Origin: Lentzea sp. NBRC 105346
GTDB taxonomy: Bacteria; Actinomycetota; Actinomycetes; Mycobacteriales; Pseudonocardiaceae
Direction: 5' to 3'
NCBI RefSeq assembly: GCF_030269605.1
Contig: NZ_BSTQ01000012.1
Location: forward strand, 1-64,000
DNA: 64,000 bases
Both the position numbers and the translations under genes were made by a program. Under the pieces are notes generated by a model. It was given only the letters and a program-made list of their open reading frames with translations. It did no database searches and was not told the DNA's origin. Shown here in pieces: positions 43,280 to 51,921 of the stretch (within the stretch, counting starts at the first letter, position 1; every line of letters begins with the position of its first letter).

Positions 43280-43932
43280 CAGTCGACCCATTCCCGGACG
43301 GCTCCGGCGTCGAGTGGCGCGTCCCAGCCGCCCGGCCGGACCGCGCTTCCGACGTGGAACCCGGTCACCCCGGCGTCGAGCAACGTGGGCAGGTGCTCTC
43401 GCTTCAGGCCGCCACCGACGAGCAGGTGGACCTGGTCCTGCCACTGGGCCAGGTCGCGCAGCACGGGCAGGCCGTCCGCGACCCCGTTGGGACTGCCCGC
43501 CGCGAGCACGGTGTCGCAGCCGAGCGCCCCGACGACTCCCCACGACCGGCGGACGTCGCGCGAGTTGTCCAGGGCGCGATGGAACGTCCAGCGGCAGCCC
43601 TCCAGCTCGGCGAGGAGGTTGAGGCACACGCCCTCGTCGATCTCGCCGTCCGCGTCGAGGAACCCGAGCACGAACTCGGTCGCGCCCGCCTCCCGCAGCT
43701 CGGCGGCCGCGCGGCGCAGCTCCCTGAGGTCGCCGGGCGCGAAGCCGGGTGCGTCGCGGAGCATCACGCGAATCGGCAGGTCGGTGGCGGAGGCGGCGTC
43801 CCGGAAGGTCCGCACGGACGGCGTCAGTCCGTCCGCGGCCATGTCGGCGACCAGCTCGAGTCGATGTGCGCCACCGGCCTGCGCGGCCTCGGCGTCCTTG
43901 GCGTCCAGCGCGATCACTTCGAGAAGAGGCAT
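43270..43932 (-). CDS. CutC-family TIM-barrel protein
   Basis: The 220-residue protein has the CutC pattern (PLLEVIALDAKDAEAAQAGGAHRLELVADMAADGLTPS; IRVMLRDAPGF; FVLGFLDADGEID; WTFHRALDNSRD; HLLVGGGLKREHL; FHVGSAVR). CutC was named for copper homeostasis in E. coli, but bacterial CutC proteins look like enzymes of unresolved substrate. Both its start and its stop codon overlap dre-like palindromes, tying it to the N-acetylglucosamine regulon. Its length is near the family norm of about 245. Confidence 0.9.
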   Translation of the reverse strand: MPLLEVIALDAKDAEAAQAGGAHRLELVADMAADGLTPSVRTFRDAASATDLPIRVMLRDAPGFAPGDLRELRRAAAELREAGATEFVLGFLDADGEIDEGVCLNLLAELEGCRWTFHRALDNSRDVRRSWGVVGALGCDTVLAAGSPNGVADGLPVLRDLAQWQDQVHLLVGGGLKREHLPTLLDAGVTGFHVGSAVRPGGWDAPLDAGAVREWVDCLV

Positions 43933-43944
43933 GGTCTAGACCAT
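43931..43944. promoter_or_regulatory. Perfect dre-like palindrome at the start of the CutC-family gene
   Basis: ATGGTCTAGACCAT is a perfect 14-bp palindrome holding the full dre core TGGTCTAGACCA. It overlaps the ATG of the CutC-family gene (43930-43932). On the minus strand TATGGT ends 7 nt before the ATG, which would suit a leaderless promoter whose -10 box is inside the operator (inference). Confidence 0.8.
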
Positions 43945-44013
43945 ACTGGATGGTTGATTTGCTTTAGTGAAACCCAGAACTGAGTAGCAACTTCACGCGT
44001 CTGATTGCACATC

Positions 44014-44040
44014 TTGTATCTGCGTCTCGTTTGACTGCTC
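44014..44040 (+). promoter_or_regulatory. Promoter-like element shared with the sigma gene (copy 1)
   Basis: The element starts with TTGTATCT (44014-44021) and ends GACTGCTC. It matches the element at 44414-44440 at 18 of 27 positions without gaps. The core ends 65 nt before the ATG of the Cys-rich peptide gene. Proposed binding site for the sigma factor encoded at 44490 (inference). A small hairpin CCGGTC/GACCGG (44052-44068) follows in the leader. Confidence 0.5.
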
Positions 44041-44085
44041 TGAACAGGTAGCCGGTCCTCGTGACCGGACTAAGGAGGGGTAACC

Positions 44086-44253
44086 ATGAGTGAGCAGACG
44101 GTCACAAAACCTCGCTACGCCCCGCCGTTGGACACCTGCCCCAACTGCCCGTTCTGCCCCGAAGGGTCGGTTGTCGGCCCGGACGGACACCACGAGACCA
44201 ACGGCGGCGGCGAGACCACCGGTCACCACGAGACCAACGGTTCTGGGGTCTGA
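44086..44253 (+). CDS. Cys/His-rich 55-residue peptide of unknown function
   Basis: The gene is too short for ordinary gene finding but has a strong AAGGAGGGG site 5 nt before its ATG. The peptide begins MSEQTVTKPRYAPPLDTCPN, contains CPNCPFC (three Cys at two-residue spacing) and ends in a Gly-rich tail with two HHETNG repeats. It has no signal peptide or membrane segment. The Cys and paired His residues suggest metal binding; a modified-peptide precursor or a protease substrate for the nearby CHAT protein are alternatives, none shown. It shares a promoter-like element with the sigma gene 400 nt downstream. Confidence 0.75.
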   Translation: MSEQTVTKPRYAPPLDTCPNCPFCPEGSVVGPDGHHETNGGGETTGHHETNGSGV

Positions 44254-44413
44254 GGGAAGGACGCGGGGCGCTCCCGATCGGTTCGAGGGGTCCGATCAGG
44301 TTCCGCTTCCGCCCACGACGGCCCGTGACGCCGAGGGGGAGTCACGGGCCGTCGGCATTCCCGGAGGAAGATGGTCAGCGGCGCGGCTTGATACTGCTCC
44401 ATTCGAGTGAACG

Positions 44414-44440
44414 TTGTATCTACCGTCCAGTTGGCTCCTC
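44414..44440 (+). promoter_or_regulatory. Promoter-like element shared with the peptide gene (copy 2)
   Basis: Second copy of the 27-nt element, with an identical TTGTATCT core (44414-44421) followed by a similar downstream half (GTTGGCTCCTC against TTTGACTGCTC). It lies 69 nt before the GTG of the sigma factor gene, so the spacing to the start is kept as well. Fits autoregulation by the sigma factor (inference). Confidence 0.5.
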
Positions 44441-44489
44441 CTGTGTTGGCGGACGGCGCCGACGTGGGGCGGCCGATCGGAGGTGTGGT

Positions 44490-45095
44490 GTGGGCGAGCT
44501 GCACACGGCGGACGAACATCCGCCGTGGGACGGACTTGAAGGCACCGAACGCCACGCCGTGTGCATCGAGGCGGCGCGGGACGGGAACCGGCAGGCGCTG
44601 GACGTACTCGTCGACGAGCTGACACCGCTGGTGTGGCACGTCGCACGCGGACAGGGCCTGGATCGCAACGTGGCCGAAGACGTCGTCCAGACGGTCTGGC
44701 TCGCGTTCCTCAAGAACCTCGAGAAGCTCCACGAGCCGAGGGCGCTGGTCGGGTGGCTGGTCGTCACGGCGAGGCGTGAAGCTCGTCGCACCTGGCAACC
44801 CAACAAGCGCGAGACCGCGTTGTCCGACGAGTACGCCGAACAACTGGAGTCCGAGACCGGACTGCCGGAGGACGTGACCCTGATCGACGACCGGGACCGT
44901 CGCCTGTGGGCGGCGTTCGGGAAGTTGACCAGGCGCTGCCAGGAACTGCTGCGGCTGACGGTGCTCGCGGGGCGCGCGGAGTACCGCGCGGTCGCGGAGG
45001 CCCTGTCGATGCCGCACGGCAGCATCGGCCCGACCAGGGGACGGTGCTTGACCCTGTTGCGGGGCTATCTGGAAACGGAAGGAGGATCGCGGTGA
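44490..45095 (+). CDS. ECF-like sigma-70 family RNA polymerase sigma factor
   Basis: The 201-residue sigma factor has region 2 (DELTPLVWHVARGQGLDRNVAEDVVQTVWLAFLKNLEKL ... PRALVGWLVVTARREARRTW) and region 4 (FGKLTRRCQELLRLTVLAGRAEYRAVAEALSMPHGSIGPTRGRCLTLLRGYL). GTG 44490 is set by GGAGG 6 nt upstream. No classical zinc-binding anti-sigma gene follows. Instead a coupled 161-residue protein (GTGA overlap) and a TPR-CHAT protease gene are next, so control may run through them (inference). Confidence 0.92.
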   Translation: MGELHTADEHPPWDGLEGTERHAVCIEAARDGNRQALDVLVDELTPLVWHVARGQGLDRNVAEDVVQTVWLAFLKNLEKLHEPRALVGWLVVTARREARRTWQPNKRETALSDEYAEQLESETGLPEDVTLIDDRDRRLWAAFGKLTRRCQELLRLTVLAGRAEYRAVAEALSMPHGSIGPTRGRCLTLLRGYLETEGGSR

Positions 45096-45577
45096 ACGAC
45101 ATCGACCCGCGCGACGACCGTAGAGGCCACGAGGACACCGCTGTCCTCTCCGAACTGAACAGGCTGGTGGATCAGCTCGATCCACCGCCGGCGGACCTGC
45201 TGGACCGCGTGAAGTTCGCGATCGCCCTCGAGGACCTCGACGTGGAGGTCGCGCGGTGGGAGCGCGCCGGCTCGTTCGCCGGTGTGCGCGGCGGCCAGAC
45301 GGGAACGATCACGTTCACCGTCGACAACCTGACGCTGATGGTCAACTTCACGTCGACCGGCTCGCGCCACCGCATCGACGGCTGGCTCGTACCGGCTGGT
45401 GAACACACCGTCGAGGTGCGGGTTGCCGATCACCAGTCGACGACGACGAAGGCCGATGACGGCGGCCGGTTCGTGCTGGCGGACGTGCCGACCGGCACGA
45501 CGCAGATCCTCGTGCACCTCGTGAACTCGCGTGGTGAACCGGGACGAACAGTCGTGACCCCGACGATCATGCTGTGA
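45092..45577 (+). CDS. Small protein coupled to the sigma factor, with carboxypeptidase-regulatory-like beta domain
   Basis: The 161-residue protein has its GTG overlapping the sigma stop (GTGA), with GGAAGGAGG upstream. The first half is acidic and helical (SELNRLVDQLDPPPADLLDRVKFAIALEDLDVEVARWER). The second half is beta-rich (GTITFTVDNLTLMVNFTS; GWLVPAGEHTVEVRVADHQSTTTKADDGGRFVLADVPTGTTQILVHLVNS), like a CarboxypepD-regulatory/transthyretin-type fold. No Cys and no membrane helix. Tight coupling and an acidic helical N-terminus suggest a sigma-binding (anti-sigma-like) role or a link to the CHAT protein; both are unproven. Confidence 0.8.
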   Translation: MNDIDPRDDRRGHEDTAVLSELNRLVDQLDPPPADLLDRVKFAIALEDLDVEVARWERAGSFAGVRGGQTGTITFTVDNLTLMVNFTSTGSRHRIDGWLVPAGEHTVEVRVADHQSTTTKADDGGRFVLADVPTGTTQILVHLVNSRGEPGRTVVTPTIML

Positions 45578-45652
45578 CGCCACTCGATCGGGGTCATCAC
45601 TAGGGTCCTTCGGAGGGCGCATCTTGCACCGCTGATGTGCTGCCATAGGTAG

Positions 45653-48205
45653 GTGGGTGATCCCTCCGAGGGTGTCGCGGCGGCAGCCGAGCTGCGGGTG
45701 CGGGCACAGAAGGCGGCCGCGCAGGGACGACCGGCCGAGGCGGTCAGGTTGTTGCGGCAGGCGCTGCGGGCACTTCCGGTGGGGGCACCCGAGGCGATCT
45801 CCGTGCGCGTGCGGGTGTTGTGCACGCTCGCCTACGCCGAGGCGGAGATCGCGTCCGTCGCGGACGGCCTGGTCCATCTCGGCACCGCCGCCGACCTGCT
45901 GCTGGCGGTGCCTTCTTCTCCGGAACGCGCGGAGCTCGAAGGACTCGTGCACAGCCAGCACGCCCTGGTGCTGCTGCGCGCGTTGCGCATCAACGAAGCC
46001 CTGGAGCTCTTCTCGCGCGCGGTCCCGTTGTTCGAACAGGCCCGCGCGGCCGGCGTCGGCGACCCCGCGGTGCTGGTCAGGACCATCCTGAACCGTGGCC
46101 GCAGCTACATCGACAACGGCCAGATCGGTCCGGCCGAGCAGGACATGCGGCACAGCCTCGCGCTGGCCCAGGAGCACGGCCTGGAAGTGTTGCAGGCCAA
46201 GGCGTTGGGCAACCTGGGCGACATCGCCCACCTTCGCGGCGACATTCCCGGCGCCCTGGACCACCACGAACAGGCCGAGCGCATCTTCCGCCGCCTGGCC
46301 CCGGACCTGGTCCCCCGCACGCAGATCGACCAGGCCCGCGCGTTGCTTGCGGCAGGACTGGCCCAAGAGGCCGCCGACCACCTCGACGAGGCCCTGCCGG
46401 AACTGCGCCGCAACCGCGCGTCCCAGGACCTGGCCGAGGCCGAACTGGCCCGCGCCGCGACCGCGTTGCTGCTGGGCGACCTTCCCCTCGCCCGCTCCCT
46501 GGCCGCCGCCGCCCGCACCCGTTTCGCCCGGCGCGGCAGCGGCGCGTGGGCCGAGGTCGCCGCCCTGACCCGCATGCGGGCCGACGCGCTGATCGCCATG
46601 ACCGGCCGGCCCACCCGTTCCGCGTCGCCGGCCAAGGCCACCGCGCTGGCCGACCGCCTGGCGACCATCGGCCTGGCGGACGAGGCGTCGATGGCGCGCA
46701 TGCTGGCCGTGCGTCTCGCCTACCGCCGCGGATCCGTTGCGACGGCCAGGAATCTGGTCGCTTCGGTACCCGCTCCCGGCCCGCACACCCCGATCGACCA
46801 CCGCATGCTGCTGCGACTGTGCCGGGCCGAGCTGGCCTCGTCGCCCAAACGCGCCCTGGCCGAGGCGCACGCCGGGATGACCGAGCTGTCGCAGGTCCGC
46901 GACCGCATGGGCGGCCTGGACCTGTTGTGCGGCACCGCCGTCCACGGCCGCGAGCTGGGCGAACTGGCGGTCGGCCTGGTCCTGGGCGCGGGCGACCCGG
47001 CCGAGGTCTTCAACTGGGTGGAACGGACGCGCGCGCAGGTGTACCGCTACGAACCGCTGCCGGTGATCGATGATCCTGTTCTGGCGTCACGGGTGACCGA
47101 ATCCCGTTCCCTGGCAAGGACCTTGCAGCAGGCCCGGTTGGAGGGCCGTCCGGTGGAAGCCCTGGAGGCCCGCTTCGACGTGCTCCGCCGGGAGGTCGCC
47201 CGGCTCGGCTGGCACACCTCGCCGTGGGGCCGGCCGCGGCCGGTGTGTTCGTTGTCGGATGTCATGGCGCGCCTTGGTACCCGTGCCCTGGTGAGCTTCG
47301 TGGTGCACGACGACTCCCTGGCGGCTCTCGTGGTGACCGGGGCCTCGATTTCCTTGGTGCGCCTGGGTTCCGCCTTGCATGCCGCCGAGATCACCCGGCA
47401 GCTCCACGCCGATCTGGACGTTCTGGCTCCTGATCACTTGCCTGGGCCTCTGGTCGAGGCAGTGACGGTGTCGGCTTCCCGTCGCGCGGCTCTGCTGGAT
47501 GCTCAGTTGATCACGCCGCTGCTGCCGTTGATCGGCGCGCGGGACCTGGTGGTGGTGCCGACCGGCGAGCTGTACGCGGTTCCGTGGGGTGCGCTGCCTT
47601 CGCTGTCCGGCCGGCCGGTGGTCGTCGCTCCGTCCGCTACCGCTTGGCTTTCGGCCTCCGAGGCCCGGTCGTCCGCTTCCCGTGTCGTCCTGGTCGGTGG
47701 GCCGGACCTGCCGGAAAGCGTCGGCGAGGTCCACCGTCTGCAGGCTGTCTTCCCGTCCGCGGTTCTGCTGGCGGAAGGGAAAACCGCCGATGTGCTCCGC
47801 GCTTTGAACGGAGCCCGGCTGGCACACATCGCGGCTCACGGCGTGCATGCCGCCGACAACGCCTTGTTCTCGCGGCTCGAACTGTTCGACGGTCCTCTGT
47901 TCGCCCACGAAACGGCTCGGCTCGCACACCCTCCCGAGCAGGTGGTGCTGGCGGCGTGCGAGCTCGCCCTGTCGCACATCCGGCCGGGCGACGAGGCCCT
48001 GGGTTTCGCGGGAGCTCTCCTGGCAAGCGGCTCGCACACCGTGGTGGCGGCGGTCAACAAGGTCGGCGACCACGCAGCCGCCCTGACAATGGACGACTTC
48101 CACAAGCTCCTGGCGGAGGGCAAACCAATCGCCCAAGCGCTGGCCGAAGCCACATCCCTTGACCCGCTACGCCGCCCCTTCGTCTGCTTCGGCTCAGGCC
48201 GCTGA
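45653..48205 (+). CDS. TPR-CHAT caspase-like protease
   Basis: The 850-residue protein has about 500 residues of tetratricopeptide-like helical repeats (AEAVRLLRQALRAL; EALELFSRAVPLFEQARAAG; GALDHHEQAERIFRRLAPDL). The C-terminal CHAT domain spans about 540-850. The catalytic pair is intact: His729 in HIAAHGVHA and Cys769 in LAACELALSHI. CHAT proteases with TPR arms include the type III-E CRISPR partner that cuts a regulator and frees a sigma factor; no CRISPR genes are here, but a sigma factor is two genes upstream. The GTG at 45653 has only a weak upstream site. Confidence 0.92.
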   Translation: MGDPSEGVAAAAELRVRAQKAAAQGRPAEAVRLLRQALRALPVGAPEAISVRVRVLCTLAYAEAEIASVADGLVHLGTAADLLLAVPSSPERAELEGLVHSQHALVLLRALRINEALELFSRAVPLFEQARAAGVGDPAVLVRTILNRGRSYIDNGQIGPAEQDMRHSLALAQEHGLEVLQAKALGNLGDIAHLRGDIPGALDHHEQAERIFRRLAPDLVPRTQIDQARALLAAGLAQEAADHLDEALPELRRNRASQDLAEAELARAATALLLGDLPLARSLAAAARTRFARRGSGAWAEVAALTRMRADALIAMTGRPTRSASPAKATALADRLATIGLADEASMARMLAVRLAYRRGSVATARNLVASVPAPGPHTPIDHRMLLRLCRAELASSPKRALAEAHAGMTELSQVRDRMGGLDLLCGTAVHGRELGELAVGLVLGAGDPAEVFNWVERTRAQVYRYEPLPVIDDPVLASRVTESRSLARTLQQARLEGRPVEALEARFDVLRREVARLGWHTSPWGRPRPVCSLSDVMARLGTRALVSFVVHDDSLAALVVTGASISLVRLGSALHAAEITRQLHADLDVLAPDHLPGPLVEAVTVSASRRAALLDAQLITPLLPLIGARDLVVVPTGELYAVPWGALPSLSGRPVVVAPSATAWLSASEARSSASRVVLVGGPDLPESVGEVHRLQAVFPSAVLLAEGKTADVLRALNGARLAHIAAHGVHAADNALFSRLELFDGPLFAHETARLAHPPEQVVLAACELALSHIRPGDEALGFAGALLASGSHTVVAAVNKVGDHAAALTMDDFHKLLAEGKPIAQALAEATSLDPLRRPFVCFGSGR

Positions 48206-48219
48206 CCCCCACCATCGCT

Positions 48220-48278
48220 TACGCCACGCGGGAGCCCCGCGTGGCGTGTCACGCGTCGCGGGGCTCCCGCGTGGCGTA
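48220..48278. repeat. Perfect 21-nt inverted repeat (hairpin) after the CHAT gene
   Basis: Arms 48220-48240 and 48258-48278 (beginning TACGCCACGCGGGAGCCCC) are exactly complementary around a 17-nt spacer that repeats part of the arm (GTGGCGTGTCACGC). It starts 15 nt after the CHAT stop codon and probably terminates its transcript, though no T-run follows. Confidence 0.65.
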
Positions 48279-48289
48279 GGTGCGGGTCG

Positions 48290-48410
48290 GGAACGTGGGA
48301 CACACGGTGCAGGAACGTAGGACACGCGCGAGTCTTCGGCCCAACCCCGGCGAGTCCCCCGTTCAGCACCCACGAGTCCCCCGTTCAGGGCCCCCGAGTT
48401 GGCGGTTCGG
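48290..48410. repeat. Short direct repeats in the CHAT-groEL intergenic region
   Basis: GGAACGT(G/A)GGACAC occurs at 48290 and 48312. CGAGTCCCCCGTTCAG occurs exactly at 48351 and 48373, with a decayed third copy near 48394. No gene is seen in the 320-bp gap. These look like a local family of decayed intergenic repeats. Confidence 0.65.
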
Positions 48411-48473
48411 CACCCAGAGTTGGGTGGGTGAAGTGAGGACTCGGCGGGGTTGAGTTGAGGACTCGCGGCAAAG

Positions 48474-48509
48474 CGAAACGCCCCCCGGCCGGAGCCGGAG
48501 GGCGTTTCG
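48474..48509 (-). terminator. groEL terminator hairpin
   Basis: CGAAACGCCC (48474-48483) and GGGCGTTTCG (48500-48509) form a perfect stem around a GC-rich inner palindrome (GGCCGGAGCC). It lies 17 nt beyond the groEL stop codon. Only a short T-run follows on the minus strand. Confidence 0.7.
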
Positions 48510-48525
48510 TGAGTGGAAGCAGGGA

Positions 48526-50145
<1,620 letters not shown>

Positions 50146-50285
50146 TGCGGTGTGTTCCTCCGCCTTTGTGGATTCTGGGGCCACTGTGGACACACGTCCA
50201 CAGCGGAACACGGTGCGTTGGCCAGGTTGGTGCCCGCGACGGACGACCCCCTCGGAAGGCGGCCTCACCAGTCCTAGCCACACTG

Positions 50286-50312
50286 TTGGCACTCGGGCTG
50301 CCCGAGTGCTAA
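50286..50312. promoter_or_regulatory. CIRCE operator 1
   Basis: TTGGCACTC-N9-GAGTGCTAA (50286-50294 and 50304-50312) matches the CIRCE consensus TTAGCACTC-N9-GAGTGCTAA with one mismatch. It is the HrcA-binding site for groEL. Confidence 0.92.
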
Positions 50313-50319
50313 GTCGTGT

Positions 50320-50346
50320 TTAGCACTCGGACGGGTCGAGTGCAAG
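50320..50346. promoter_or_regulatory. CIRCE operator 2
   Basis: TTAGCACTC-N9-GAGTGCAAG (50320-50328 and 50338-50346) has a perfect left half and seven of nine matches in the right. The 7-nt gap to operator 1 allows two HrcA dimers to bind side by side. It ends 10 nt before the end of the kinase gene. Confidence 0.85.
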
Positions 50347-50355
50347 ACGGCCAGG

Positions 50356-51585
50356 TCAGCGGGACGGGCGTACGGAGACCGACGTCGGCAGCGGCTTCTT
50401 GCTCGACGTGTTGTCCCCGACATGCAGCGATGGCGACGACGACGAGGAGCTGCCCGGTCCACGCGCGGGCTCGTCGCCCGGCGACAGGATGATGACCACG
50501 ATGATGATGAGCACGATCGCCGCCGCGGCCGCGATCACCGGCACGAGCCACGCCGGGCGCTCCTTCGTGGCGGTGGTCGTGAACGCGCTGGCGCCCATCT
50601 GGGTCGGCGGCCGGAGCCGGACCGGGTCCGCGAGATGCGGCTGCTGGTAGGACGGCGTCTGCACCGGCGTCGGCCCGGACACCGGCAGCGACTGCGCCGG
50701 GATCGACCCGGACGCGGGCTGCCGCGGGATGGGCGCGCCACCGCCCGCGCTGATCAGCGGGGCGAGCACACCGCGCGCGGCGTTGATCAGGTCGACGCAG
50801 CTGGCGTAGCGCTGGTTCGGGTCCTTCGCGGTGCCCTTGCGGATGACGTCGTCGATGCCGGGCGGCAGCATGACCATCTGGCTGAGTGCGGGCACCTCGC
50901 CACCGAGGTGGCCCTGGATGACCTCCTGCACACCGCCCTGGAACGGCGGGCGGCCGCTCAGGCAGGCGAACAGCATGCACGCCAGCGCGTACTGGTCCGT
51001 GCGTCCGTCGACCGGCTCTCCGCGCAGGTGCTCGGGCGCGGCATAGGTCGGCGAACCGAGGAAATCACCCGTCCGGGTGCGGTGGCCGGTGGCGCCGCGC
51101 CGCGTCAGGCCGAAGTCGGCGAGGTAGACGTGCTCCCGCGACGCCTCCTTCGTCGTGACGAGGACGTTCGCGGGTTTCACGTCGAGGTGCACGAGTCCCT
51201 TGCCGTGCAACATGTCCAGCGCCTCGGCGACCTGGCCGAGCAGGGTCATGGTGCGGCCCGGCGACAGCGGCCCTTCCTTGATGTGACCGGCGAGGTCCAC
51301 GCCGTCGACCAGTCGCATCGCGATGTAGAGCAGTCCGTCGACCTCGTCGAAGTCGTACAGCGGCACGATGTTCGCGTGGTCGATGGCCGAGGTGTTGCGC
51401 GCCTCGTCCACGAACCTCTCGCGAAACTCCGCGTCGGCGGTCAGGTGTTCGCCGATGACCTTGAGCGCGACTTTCCGACCCAGTCTGACGTCCGTGGCCT
51501 TGTAGGTCACGCTCATGCCACCACGGCCGAGCACACCGTCAATTCGGTAATGGCCGATCCGCCGCCCGCTCAGGTCATCAGACAC
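50356..51585 (-). CDS. Transmembrane serine/threonine protein kinase (PknB-like)
   Basis: The 409-residue kinase has a Gly-loop VLGRGGMSVTYKA, catalytic Lys in VALKVIG, HLDVKPANVL (catalytic loop, HLD in place of HRD), DFGLT and APEHLRG. It is followed by a Pro-rich juxtamembrane segment, one membrane helix (LVPVIAAAAAIVLIIIVVIIL, about 345-365) and a short Ser-rich extracellular tail. There are no PASTA repeats, so it is not PknB itself. The GTG start is at 51585. No cognate phosphatase is adjacent. Confidence 0.94.
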   Translation of the reverse strand: MSDDLSGRRIGHYRIDGVLGRGGMSVTYKATDVRLGRKVALKVIGEHLTADAEFRERFVDEARNTSAIDHANIVPLYDFDEVDGLLYIAMRLVDGVDLAGHIKEGPLSPGRTMTLLGQVAEALDMLHGKGLVHLDVKPANVLVTTKEASREHVYLADFGLTRRGATGHRTRTGDFLGSPTYAAPEHLRGEPVDGRTDQYALACMLFACLSGRPPFQGGVQEVIQGHLGGEVPALSQMVMLPPGIDDVIRKGTAKDPNQRYASCVDLINAARGVLAPLISAGGGAPIPRQPASGSIPAQSLPVSGPTPVQTPSYQQPHLADPVRLRPPTQMGASAFTTTATKERPAWLVPVIAAAAAIVLIIIVVIILSPGDEPARGPGSSSSSSPSLHVGDNTSSKKPLPTSVSVRPSR

Positions 51586-51641
51586 GCGGGCAGCCTAACG
51601 TCCCTCCGAATGGCGGTGCCGGGTGTTGGACCTATCTGTGA

Positions 51642-51845
51642 TCAAGCACGGCGGACGTCGGAGGCCTGGCTCCGCCCGTCCCTGCCGGCCTGCACCTCGA
51701 ACTGCACCCGGTCTCCCTCCGAGAGGGTCCGGAAGCCTTCCATCTGGATCGCCGAGTAGTGCACGAACACGTCGGGCCCGCCGTCGGTTGCGATGAAGCC
51801 GTATCCCTTTTCGGAGTTGAACCACTTGACGGTACCGAGAGCCAA
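51642..51845 (-). CDS. Cold-shock protein (CspA family), TTG start
   Basis: The 67-residue OB-fold protein has RNP1 KGYGFI and RNP2 VFVHYSAI, so it binds single-stranded RNA and DNA. Family proteins start M-A-x-G-T-V-K-W-F-N, which here means the TTG at 51845; AAGGAGG lies 5 nt before it, confirming this start. An ATG at 51869 would put the ribosome-binding site inside the gene and is rejected. Confidence 0.94.
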   Translation of the reverse strand: MALGTVKWFNSEKGYGFIATDGGPDVFVHYSAIQMEGFRTLSEGDRVQFEVQAGRDGRSQASDVRRA

Positions 51846-51921
51846 GACGTCCTCCTTCAAGTCACGCAAGCAGAACGCAACGCTAAAAGAAGAAAGACCA
51901 CTCGGATACCTCCTTACGGAG

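Noticed and set aside
45065..46945. 626-codon minus-strand frame opposite the sigma/CHAT region
   Set aside because: Antisense to TPR-CHAT and the coupled small protein; no domain recognised.
44014..48205. Type III-E CRISPR (Craspase) locus
   Set aside because: A TPR-CHAT protease and a sigma factor are present, but there is no gRAMP effector, no Csx30/Csx31-like genes and no array.
48290..48410. Possible CRISPR-like array
   Set aside because: Only two or three copies, unequal spacing, no spacers of constant length and no cas genes.
51642..51869. ATG start for the cold-shock protein at 51869
   Set aside because: It would place the AAGGAGG site inside the coding region and add eight residues not seen in the family; TTG at 51845 fits both.
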